Below are positions 1-6,547 of a DNA stretch of 11,672 nucleotides, piece after piece. This DNA comes from Bacteroidota bacterium (lineage in GTDB: Bacteria; Bacteroidota; Bacteroidia; Chitinophagales; Chitinophagaceae). A program made the position numbers and the translations under genes. Within the stretch, counting starts at the first letter, position 1. Each line of letters opens with the position of its first letter. The stretch spans positions 1 to 11,672 of the forward strand of contig JAEZRL010000152.1 of NCBI GenBank assembly GCA_023440945.1, in the 5' to 3' direction. The notes below the pieces were generated by a model. The model saw only the letters and a list, made by a program, of their open reading frames with translations, did not search any database and was not told where the DNA came from.

Positions 1-272
1 CTGTAAAGCATACAACACTTCATGTTAAAGCTTTACGGGTTAAAGAAAACATTGAAATTTTTTTACACCCTAACAAAAAAGTAAAAAGTTTTTTTAAAAA
101 GATATATTATATACTTAATAGCCAGCAAGAAGGTAAGCCAGAATTAGATGAGGAAAGTGTTAAAAAACTTCATGAAATATACAATGAAAGCAATAAAAAA
201 TTGCGAGCTTACCTTCAGGAAAAGGAATTCCAAATTCCGTTATGGCTTGAAGAAAATGTAAAAAGCAGGTAA
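1..272 (+). CDS. Sulfotransferase, C-terminal fragment (5' end outside window)
   Basis: The frame is open from the left edge to a TAA at 270-272, giving 89 residues with no start, so this is the tail of a gene that begins upstream. No catalytic motif is visible because the PAPS-binding loops would lie further upstream. The assignment rests on similarity to the C-terminus of the sulfotransferase at 6548-7456. Both have a Lys-rich stretch (VKSFFKK here, IKTFFKK there), then an acidic linker with P..(D/E)EE. Both then have a helix, LHEIYNESNKKLRAYL here against LKEVYRESNEELFKYL there, and a P-x-W near the end. That helix (Y.ESN..L..YL) is the usual ending of bacterial Sulfotransfer_1-type enzymes. 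The two are therefore probably paralogues, acting in the cytoplasm on a glycan precursor. The next gene begins 115 nt downstream on the same strand, and no terminator is evident between them. The family call is fairly confident; the substrate is unknown. Confidence 0.7.
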   Translation, partial: VKHTTLHVKALRVKENIEIFLHPNKKVKSFFKKIYYILNSQQEGKPELDEESVKKLHEIYNESNKKLRAYLQEKEFQIPLWLEENVKSR

Positions 273-387
273 TATTTCGTCGGTCTAAAGCCCAAAGTGA
301 CACCGCCAAAATGAGGTCTTCAACAAGTGTTCATAATTTAAAAAAGTAATTAACAAGAAAAGTAATATCTGAATCAAATGTAGAATC

Positions 388-1674
388 ATGAAGACATTCT
401 CATATAAAATCCTAAATGTTTTATGCTTAACAGTTGTATTTGGACTTTTCAGTATGACCTATACATCCCTTTTAGACAAATTTTTAACTGTCTTTTCTCT
501 GCTTGGGGTGGTCTTTTTTATCAATCAAAAATATCTTTTTCGAAGAAACATCTTTTACTCATTAACAAAAAGGTGGCAGGCCTTGTTTTTTCTTTTACTT
601 ATCACTTCTGTTTTTGCATCTAAATCTTTTTTTCACCAAAGCCCCCTTGACTCAATAATCACCAATTTTGAAATATTGAAATTACCTCTACTGATATTTT
701 ATGCTTTCATATTTGAGAAGGAGAAAATTGAAGTTGAGCAGATAAAGAAAACTATCCTTGTATTTGTTTGCATAGAAATTGTTGTAGAAATAATTTTTAA
801 AGGTCACGATAAGGCATCGCTAACAGCCGGTGAAGGTATTTTAAATGCTGATAAGCTCCCAAAAAACTTTATCCGTTTTGGAGTATATTATTTTTTTGCG
901 CTTTTTATTAGAAAAGGCAAATTTTTATATGGTTTTATTTCATTATTTCTGCTATTTTTCCCAAATGTGGTAACCGATTTTCAACGTGGTTATTTTGCCA
1001 TTGCCTTATTTGTAATGTCTATGACTTTTTTATTTTTCAAAAAAAAGACCAGCTCTGTTAACACAACATTAATTATTATTACCTTAACCGCTCTTTTGCT
1101 GATGCTAATTCTTACATTGAATTTTTCAAATGCCTTTTTAGATAAGGTTGAAGCAAAATATTCATCAGTATTATCAGGTATAAGCAAGGGAAAGGGGGAA
1201 GATGTTTCTGTTAATTACAGATTCTTTGAATTAAAGGTAGGAGCTGATTTCTTTCGTAAAAGCCCGGTTATAGGAGTGGGCAAACTAATAGGTGCCACTA
1301 CTGAAAAAGTTGTGGGAAAACCTTATTATCCATCGGATATAGGGATCATGGGTATTATGGCTACTTTTGGTATATTGGGATTAGTTGTGTACACATATTT
1401 ATTCTTTCAGGGAAGTAAATCATATTTCAGCATCTTGAAAAAATCGAAAATTTATACGGCTTTTACCATTGGATTGGCTTGTTACGGGATTCATCTGGCC
1501 CTTGAATCTTTACAAACAGGTGGAATTATGTTTCATCCCGTTCTTTTTGCTTTTGTTTGCTTGCTTCTTATATATAGTAAAAGAAGTGATGAATTACAAA
1601 CATTTCCCGCTAATGATTCAGAAGTTTTATTATTTAACCCTGATTCAACTAAAAATACCATTGCAAACAGTTAA
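388..1674 (+). CDS. O-antigen polymerase/ligase-like membrane protein (Wzy/WaaL type)
   Basis: The product is a 428-residue inner-membrane protein with about ten or more hydrophobic segments (for example residues 8-28, 31-46, 64-78, 97-109, 122-137, 163-174, 179-192, 200-217, 226-245, 318-341, 356-372, 380-397). This fits the Wzy_C/O-antigen ligase superfamily, which polymerises lipid-linked repeat units or transfers them to an acceptor in the periplasm. Family hallmarks are visible. DFQRGYFAIAL (197-207) matches the (S/Q)RG(A/P) motif at the start of a membrane helix. The large periplasmic loop carries NYRFFELKVGADFFRKSPVIGVG (276-298, split here as NYRFFELKVGADFF then RKSPVIGVG), the equivalent of R..(W/F)..A......P..G.G. 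YYPSDIGIMGIMATFGILGL then resembles the usual HN.(Y/F)L..L...G..GL segment, with Tyr-Pro-Ser-Asp in place of His-Asn. The tail after about 398 is hydrophilic. The ATG at 388 directly precedes the first hydrophobic helix, and no Shine-Dalgarno is seen. Polymerase and ligase cannot be told apart by eye. The neighbouring glycosyltransferases and sulfotransferases favour polymerase for a sulfated exopolysaccharide. Confidence 0.8.
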   Translation: MKTFSYKILNVLCLTVVFGLFSMTYTSLLDKFLTVFSLLGVVFFINQKYLFRRNIFYSLTKRWQALFFLLLITSVFASKSFFHQSPLDSIITNFEILKLPLLIFYAFIFEKEKIEVEQIKKTILVFVCIEIVVEIIFKGHDKASLTAGEGILNADKLPKNFIRFGVYYFFALFIRKGKFLYGFISLFLLFFPNVVTDFQRGYFAIALFVMSMTFLFFKKKTSSVNTTLIIITLTALLLMLILTLNFSNAFLDKVEAKYSSVLSGISKGKGEDVSVNYRFFELKVGADFFRKSPVIGVGKLIGATTEKVVGKPYYPSDIGIMGIMATFGILGLVVYTYLFFQGSKSYFSILKKSKIYTAFTIGLACYGIHLALESLQTGGIMFHPVLFAFVCLLLIYSKRSDELQTFPANDSEVLLFNPDSTKNTIANS

Positions 1675-1687
1675 AGTAAATTATACT

Positions 1688-2575
1688 ATGATTGTATTTA
1701 TAACAAGTAATAGTCAAAGCGGTACCACTATGATGAGCAGGATTTGTAAAATCGATATAGTTCCGTTTTTCTTTTAGAGAACTTCATTTTGTTGAACAAT
1801 CAGGCAAGTCGGAAATTTGAATAAAATCATGAAGGTTGAATTGGCAGACCGACTTATTGGAATTTAAAAAGATAGTTTCTTCGGTTACGGAAAAAAATAC
1901 TTGGTTGAAGCCAAAAATATTATTGATAATAGTGACAAGGATAAAAGAACTGCAATTAATGTTTTAAAATCATTTGTTCATTACCTTGTTCCAGTTAAGA
2001 GTAAGAAATTTGGAGCGGTTAAACTCCCGTGCTTTATAAATAAAAGAGATTTTAGATAATTTCCTGATTCAGAAACTATCTCCATAATTCGCTATCCCCA
2101 ATTAGTATTGTTACCTCAAAAAAGAAAATGGAGAAGAAAATTTTAAAAGAATCTAAAATACCTTTAAAAGAAAGTACGAGAAGTTGCTTTAATTAGCACA
2201 ATTACAAAATTGCAAATTATGGGATCTCGTCTAATGAATATTTTGAAATGGAGGGCAATAAGAATGTTCTAATTGTAAAGTTCGAGCAACTGGTAGATAA
2301 TCGAGAATAAAAAATCAGGGAAATAAGTAAGTTCATCACAATATCTTGTGAAGACTAAATTTTAGATATACCTCATGTTGGTTCTTCTCGTAAAATGATA
2401 AAGCAGCGGTAAAGGGATTTCGGTTGAGGTAAAGGAAACATGGAGAAAAGGTGTTTTAACCAAATCAGAACTTTTTTATTGCAATAAAATTTGTTCAACT
2501 TTGATGAAGGAACTTAAATATGATGAAGATAAATTTTCTTTATCACCCCTTTTTTGTCTTTTTTCTCAACATTAA
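1688..2575 (+). pseudogene. Decayed sulfotransferase (Sulfotransfer_3-like) with many stops and frameshifts
   Basis: No long ORF exists here, but ordered scraps of one sulfotransferase can be read across the reading frames. From ATG 1688 a beta strand leads into the 5'-phosphosulfate loop SNSQSGTTMMSRI, ending at TAG 1775. Shifted one frame, RELHFVEQ (1776-1799) matches the conserved ELHFFEQ-type motif of the family. Back in the first frame, 1829-2143 is broken by TAA at 1865 and 2057. It contains FPDSETISIIRYPQLVLLPQ followed by KRKWRRKF, the 3'-phosphate motif normally FPDAKFI..VRDPRAVL.SQ..KW. A third frame gives NVLIVKFEQLVDNRE (from 2263), TAA 2308, then KIREISKFI, TAA 2356, LDIPHVGSS and TAA 2410. 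A last frame change gives VEVKETWRKGVLTKSELFY, ending at TAA 2573. At least four frame changes and six internal stops are needed. It starts 13 nt after the polymerase-like gene, so it was probably once co-transcribed with it. It is non-functional as read and differs in subtype from the intact sulfotransferase that follows. Confidence 0.8.
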
Positions 2576-2601
2576 TTTCCCCTTTTACAATGCTAATTGT
2601 G

Positions 2602-2629
2602 CTTAGGGTAAGTATATGAAACCCTTAAG
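2602..2629. repeat. Imperfect inverted repeat between pseudogene and sulfotransferase
   Basis: CTTAGGGT (2602-2609) and ACCCTTAAG (2621-2629) can pair over eight bases with one bulged A, around an 11-nt loop. It lies 33 nt before the ATG of the intact sulfotransferase. No T-run follows, so it is not a classical intrinsic terminator. It could be a weak regulatory hairpin in the leader or simply chance in AT-rich DNA. Confidence 0.25.
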
Positions 2630-2662
2630 AATTTAAAAGATGCATACTCAAAAGATTTAATT

Positions 2663-3532
2663 ATGAAACCCAATTTTTTTATTGTAGGAACTCCGAAAGC
2701 AGGCACTACCTCTTTATATCACTACCTTGAACAACATCCCCAAATTTTCCTGTCGCCTGTGAAAGAAACGAATTTCTTTTCTTATGAAGAAATTAAGGCA
2801 CAAGGGCTGTTTTATAACGAGGAACACATAAGCACTATTCAGCAGTACCTGTACCAGTTTGATAAAGTTCGTACGGAAAAGGCGATAGGCGAGGCGAGTG
2901 TTTCCTATTTATTTTATCCCCGTATTGCCGAAAAAATAAAACAATTTAATCCGGAGTCAAAGATCATTATTGTATTAAGAAACCCTATTGACAGAGGGTT
3001 TTCTCATTACCTTATGGATAAGCGGTTAGGCTACACAAACCGCTCACTTGAGGACGTAATACATCAAAAAGGAGCAGACAGAAAACAGCCTCTCTATTAT
3101 CAGCAATACATTGCTTTGGGATTATACCATGAACAAGTAGCCCGTTATTTATCTGTTTTCGGTGCAGATAAAGTGAAAATATTTTATTTTGAAGAGATGG
3201 TAAAGGATATAGGAAAAACGATTAGAGATCTGTACCGGTTTTTGGAAGTAGATGATGACTCAACTATAGAAACCTATGAAAAACACAATACTTTCGAAAC
3301 TGCGAAGAATCCAATAATTGCTAAGCTTTATACCCATAAAAGGATTCGAACAACCATAAAGCAAATAATGGGAAATGAAGCAGGTTCAAGGCTGAAAACC
3401 TTTTTTTTCTCAAAAGAAAATAAACCGGTTTTGCCATCACACCTAAAACAGGAACTTATTAATATTTACAAACCCGATATTATAAAAACAGGAGAGTTAT
3501 TGCAGAAAGATTTAAGTCATTGGCTAACCTGA
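2663..3532 (+). CDS. PAPS-dependent sulfotransferase (Sulfotransfer_1/NDST-like)
   Basis: This 289-residue cytoplasmic enzyme is predicted to move a sulfuryl group from PAPS to a hydroxyl or amino group of a glycan or glycan precursor. The N-terminal strand FFIVGTPKAGTTSLYHYL (residues 5-22) carries the 5'-phosphosulfate loop PKAGTTS, and HPQIFLSPVKETNFFS follows with the KE.(N/Y)FF motif typical of heparan-sulfate N-sulfotransferase-like folds. The 3'-phosphate motif IIIVLRNPIDRGFSHYLM (101-118) retains the Arg and Ser. VKIFYFEEM (171-179) is the conserved (Y/F)E(E/D)(L/M) strand before a helix and FLEV. The C-terminus, ending in LLQKDLSHWLT, has the usual L...L..DL..W pattern. All core motifs are present and the length is normal, so this copy looks functional. 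The ATG at 2663 sits right before the first strand. It stops only 5 nt before the stop of the convergent glycoside hydrolase, leaving no room for a separate terminator. The acceptor is unknown; the neighbouring genes suggest an exopolysaccharide. Confidence 0.88.
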   Translation: MKPNFFIVGTPKAGTTSLYHYLEQHPQIFLSPVKETNFFSYEEIKAQGLFYNEEHISTIQQYLYQFDKVRTEKAIGEASVSYLFYPRIAEKIKQFNPESKIIIVLRNPIDRGFSHYLMDKRLGYTNRSLEDVIHQKGADRKQPLYYQQYIALGLYHEQVARYLSVFGADKVKIFYFEEMVKDIGKTIRDLYRFLEVDDDSTIETYEKHNTFETAKNPIIAKLYTHKRIRTTIKQIMGNEAGSRLKTFFFSKENKPVLPSHLKQELINIYKPDIIKTGELLQKDLSHWLT

Positions 3533-3537
3533 TCCTA

Positions 3538-5049
3538 CTATTGTCCAACAATTGCAATAGAGTAAGGCGGTAGTTTTAATAATTTACCTGTTAGAACGCC
3601 GTTTTCTGCCTGAACATCGTTTGGACCAGAAATAATAGTCTCCTTATCTGCAAACTGAGTCTTATATGCTTCACCTCCTGCCACCACTGCTGAAAGATCG
3701 ACGGTTATATCCTGGAGCGTAAAATTGGCTAAGAGGTACGATTTCTTTCTTGTCACGCTGTTTGAAAATTTCCAGCCGAGGACGTCAGAGTCTTTCATAC
3801 CCATCTCAATTTTTTGCATATTATTCATATTGCTACAAGCAGTTAGCCACAAATCCATCCCTATTCCATTAGGCTTCTTTTGCCAGGCGTTTTCTTTATC
3901 CAATGCAGGAGCAGGCAAGCTTTGATTTAAGGCGACCGAAAGTGGAAAAGAAGTACTAATAGCAGAAGTTAAAAGTACGGTTGCTAAAGTTTGTCCCCAT
4001 GTGTTAGAATATTTTTTTATTTTTTGATTTTCTTCTTCATTTTTCTTTCCCGTATATTTCCAGTTAATGTTGTATTCGGTTACCCAAACGGCTAATTTTT
4101 CTGGTACATAAAACCGCGAGGCTTTATTCTGCACACTTTGATAAAGACGTGAAAAATTAATGCCCGACTGGTCAAGTATATTTTTTGCAAGGGGATAAAT
4201 ATGTGCTACAATTGCGTCTGCATCTGGAGCATTTTTTAATACTCCAGTGTTCCATAATTCATTTCCCGTTGAGCCTATTACCGCTATCTTTACATTTGGA
4301 AACACCTTTTTTATTGCCAGTATCCATTGATTGGCAGCCTTTCCATAAACTGCGGGGTCAGAGAAATCTGTTGCGCCTGGAACCGTATTTTTGGAATATA
4401 AATAAAATTCATTGCCTAATTCCACCCTTTCCACGGGGATACCCATTGACTGTGCATTTTGCAACATTTCGATCTGATCGTCCATCTGTTTGGATATCAT
4501 ATTCAGGCAAAAGACAACATGGCATTGCGTTTTATTTACCAGTATTTTCAAATCGGATAAATCATGGGAGGCGCCATATCGCGGCCTGGCCTTGGCTCGT
4601 TTGGCAGGTAAGTCAAATGCCACTTCGGTCTGTTTTATAATGCTCCCCGTTTTCCAGTCCCACCAGTTGCTATTTGACCCGCCGGGATAACGAATTATTT
4701 TGAAAGGAATACTGGAGGCCGCATTCAAATAAGCAGTATCACTCCACAGGGGAGCATTTGTAGCTTCGCCATTAAAACCATATAATGGAAGGGTTTTAGG
4801 CGCTCCGGTTACCGAAGCTTTTATAATTTTCTGTTGATTTTTTAAACTTGCAGGAGAAGATAATACAGTTTTTTCTTCGGCTGTGCTCGTGTTAATATTA
4901 TTATTCACGCTTTCCCGGAAATAACGATGCGTTCCATTGGTATACTCTTCTTTCGTTGAAGCCAGTTTATATAATGAAATAGCGCTAACTGTTGCGAGGA
5001 ACAGTACTATACCGGTTCTTAAAAGCTTTTTCTTTAAAATATTTTTCAT
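3538..5049 (-). CDS. Membrane-anchored clan GH-A-like glycoside hydrolase
   Basis: Reading from the ATG at 5049 gives 503 residues; an upstream in-frame ATG at 5082 would add eleven. I prefer 5049 because MKNILKKKLLRTG followed by about 16 hydrophobic residues is a typical positively charged signal or signal-anchor start. No lipobox cysteine is seen. Numbered from the longer start, residues 97-140 hold TLPLYGFNGEATNAPLW and FKIIRYPGGSNSNWWDW, which resemble the first strands of GH51/GH79-type TIM barrels (RYPGG..). VERVELGNEFYLYS (218-230) supplies the Asn-Glu pair with Glu225 as likely acid/base, and VWVTEYNINW (332-341) supplies Glu336 as likely nucleophile. The 111-residue gap between them fits retaining clan GH-A enzymes. 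After about 430 a beta-sandwich-like domain ends in GVLTGKLLKLPPYSIAIV, typical of GH51/GH30/GH79 accessory domains. The enzyme is probably exported and tethered at the periplasmic or outer side, trimming or remodelling the polymer made by the surrounding genes. The exact GH family and substrate are unresolved. Confidence 0.72.
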   Translation of the reverse strand: MKNILKKKLLRTGIVLFLATVSAISLYKLASTKEEYTNGTHRYFRESVNNNINTSTAEEKTVLSSPASLKNQQKIIKASVTGAPKTLPLYGFNGEATNAPLWSDTAYLNAASSIPFKIIRYPGGSNSNWWDWKTGSIIKQTEVAFDLPAKRAKARPRYGASHDLSDLKILVNKTQCHVVFCLNMISKQMDDQIEMLQNAQSMGIPVERVELGNEFYLYSKNTVPGATDFSDPAVYGKAANQWILAIKKVFPNVKIAVIGSTGNELWNTGVLKNAPDADAIVAHIYPLAKNILDQSGINFSRLYQSVQNKASRFYVPEKLAVWVTEYNINWKYTGKKNEEENQKIKKYSNTWGQTLATVLLTSAISTSFPLSVALNQSLPAPALDKENAWQKKPNGIGMDLWLTACSNMNNMQKIEMGMKDSDVLGWKFSNSVTRKKSYLLANFTLQDITVDLSAVVAGGEAYKTQFADKETIISGPNDVQAENGVLTGKLLKLPPYSIAIVGQ

Positions 5050-5138
5050 TAAAATAGGCTGATTAAATAATAAGTGTGCCATGGATAATTTGAAGGTATA
5101 CGGATGGATGATTTTACTTATTTGACAGTATAAAGCCT

Positions 5139-5151
5139 GCGTTTAAAACGC
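5139..5151. repeat. Palindrome GCGTTT-A-AAACGC upstream of the hydrolase gene
   Basis: A perfect six-base inverted repeat flanks a single A. If transcription of the minus-strand hydrolase starts just downstream of the -7-like element at 5168-5175, this palindrome would lie roughly 10-25 nt into the transcript, a position compatible with an operator. Its symmetry and the local GC contrast in an AT-rich spacer are suggestive, but no cognate regulator is encoded in the window. Confidence 0.3.
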
Positions 5152-5167
5152 TCATTTTTGAACATAA

Positions 5168-5175
5168 CAAAGGTA
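5168..5175 (-). promoter_or_regulatory. Bacteroidota-type -7 promoter element, TACCTTTG
   Basis: On the minus strand the sequence reads TACCTTTG, a perfect match to the TAnnTTTG -7 consensus of the Bacteroidota primary sigma factor. It lies 86 nt upstream of the longer hydrolase start and 119 nt upstream of the preferred one. No TTG is seen at the expected -33 spacing, so the call rests on one hexamer-sized match and could be chance. Confidence 0.4.
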
Positions 5176-5589
5176 ACAGGTTTAATAAAAGAATTACCTA
5201 AACCGGCTTTTTTTTGGAGAATGACTTGTTAATTCTTAAGCAAAGAATCTGAAGCTCTTTATATACAATAAGCAAAGCCGCCTTCTCATCTCAAAATGAA
5301 GTACGATCGCAAGATTAGATCCCACAGATTGAAATATTATTTTAATGCTTCATTTACTTCATGCTCAATTTTTCTACTCATACAAAGAAAACTTCTGCTT
5401 CTACCAGAAACAGGGATATACATTCCAAGAAACCCCTAATTTTAATTTTTAATTTTTCATCGGGTGAGATACGTCGACTGTGAAATCATTGAGCCCTTAT
5501 CCAGTGATAGTAGAAAAGGTTGTGTTACTAACACAAGATTCAATGCAGATTCTAAATCTCATAATAATATAAAAAAGATTGAAGTTTTT

Positions 5590-6456
5590 ATGGGGAATAC
5601 TTATGCTATTATAACACCCTCCTATGTAAAGGATTTTGAGCGATGTAAATTGCTGGTTGAGACAAAAAGGAAATTTCTTAAGGAAAATGTAGTACAGTAT
5701 ATTGTTATTGATAAAAGCGATACAAACCTTTTTAAGCAATTAGAGTCTTCTGACACAAAACTATTGGTCAAACAAAAGATTTTGCCCTGGTGGATTAAAA
5801 AGCTACCTTTTTTAATAAATAATAAAACGGTTTGGTTTTCCTTAAAGGGGAAATTATTGAGAGGCTGGATCATACAGCAGATGATCAAGTTAGGAATTGC
5901 TGAACATGTGCAGGAGGATATTCTGGTTTATATGGATTCTGATGAATTCTTCGTAAAAGAAACCTCCTTTGACGAGTTGTTTTTAAAAGACGGAAAAATA
6001 CGATTATTCAGGGGTAACGAAGGATGCGGACTAAGATGGGCTAAAACGGTTGCGGAAATATTATCCCTCGATGTTTCTGATTGCAGAAGATATTCTTTTG
6101 TTGGTCATCCTGTTACCTGGAGCAGAGCCAAGGTTTTGGATTTATTGAGGTTTATTGAAAAAAAACATAAAGCAGATTGGCACAGTGTGATTTCAAAATA
6201 TTGGAACTTCTCAGAATATCAACTTTATGGTTGTTATACCGTGTTTGCCGAAAAATCAGACGAGAGTTTATATACTACGCCGGTCGATTATTCGCATCAG
6301 CTTGCGTGGAAAAACGGGGTATGCCCGGATCCGTTGTCAGAGCAAGAGTGTATAGAATTTTTTAATGCCATAAAAGATGATAAATACTTTGGTATGATCA
6401 CCTCTGCATCAAAAACTCCTTTGGAAAATTACTCTAATATTTTAAGAGCACTTTAG
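5590..6456 (+). CDS. DUF6492 family protein, putative glycosyltransferase
   Basis: This 288-residue cytoplasmic protein has a GT-A-like layout. The first strand YAIITPSYVKDFERCKLLVE (residues 5-24) is the family's N-terminal signature (iiTPsy..D..r..lL..S). VQYIVIDKSD (35-44) is the second strand. Next come ILPWW (64-68) and GWIIQQMIKLGIAE (92-105), matching the conserved GW..QQ..KL region. ILVYMDSDEFF (111-121) supplies a DxD-type Asp-Ser-Asp that would bind metal and the sugar nucleotide. FVGHPVTWSRAKVLDLL (170-186) and FSEYQLYGCYTVF (207-219) complete the pattern. I chose ATG 5590 because homology starts immediately there. The frame stays open upstream to a GTG at 5464, but those 42 residues resemble no domain. 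A transferase role in assembling the polysaccharide repeat unit is inferred from the fold and the neighbouring GT4 genes; the sugar is unknown. The next sulfotransferase-like frame begins 91 nt downstream on the same strand. Confidence 0.75.
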   Translation: MGNTYAIITPSYVKDFERCKLLVETKRKFLKENVVQYIVIDKSDTNLFKQLESSDTKLLVKQKILPWWIKKLPFLINNKTVWFSLKGKLLRGWIIQQMIKLGIAEHVQEDILVYMDSDEFFVKETSFDELFLKDGKIRLFRGNEGCGLRWAKTVAEILSLDVSDCRRYSFVGHPVTWSRAKVLDLLRFIEKKHKADWHSVISKYWNFSEYQLYGCYTVFAEKSDESLYTTPVDYSHQLAWKNGVCPDPLSEQECIEFFNAIKDDKYFGMITSASKTPLENYSNILRAL

Positions 6457-6547
6457 TTGTAAGAGGATATCCAGTATTAATAAACCATCTCTCCTAAGTC
6501 TAAACTTTATTTAAACAAGGATTTGAGACACTAAATTAAATCGAAGA

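Larger units (their letters stand above)
5083..5589. other. Divergent intergenic region (about 0.5 kb)
   Basis: This stretch separates the minus-strand glycoside hydrolase from the plus-strand DUF6492 gene and should carry promoters for both. Visible items are a minus-strand -7-like element at 5168-5175, a palindrome at 5139-5151 and a T/A-rich run at 5437-5459 (repeated TTTTAAT units). A 47-codon ORF at 5296-5439 has no recognisable features. The reading frame of the DUF6492 gene is open back to a GTG at 5464, but those extra 42 codons look non-coding. I see no convincing plus-strand promoter, riboswitch or RNA gene. Confidence 0.5.

Noticed and set aside
1688..2575. Frequent in-frame TAA codons here and at 6716 suggested stop-codon reassignment.
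   Set aside because: The other genes end normally at TAA, TAG or TGA and have no internal stops. The relic also needs several frameshifts, so ordinary decay explains it.
4185..4640. A 151-codon plus-strand ORF opposite the hydrolase gene.
   Set aside because: It lies wholly antisense to a gene with clear catalytic motifs, and its translation shows no domain features.
5296..5439. A 47-codon plus-strand ORF (begins MKYDRKIRSH) in the divergent intergenic region.
   Set aside because: It has no recognisable domain, no signal peptide and no upstream signals, and an ORF this short is expected by chance.
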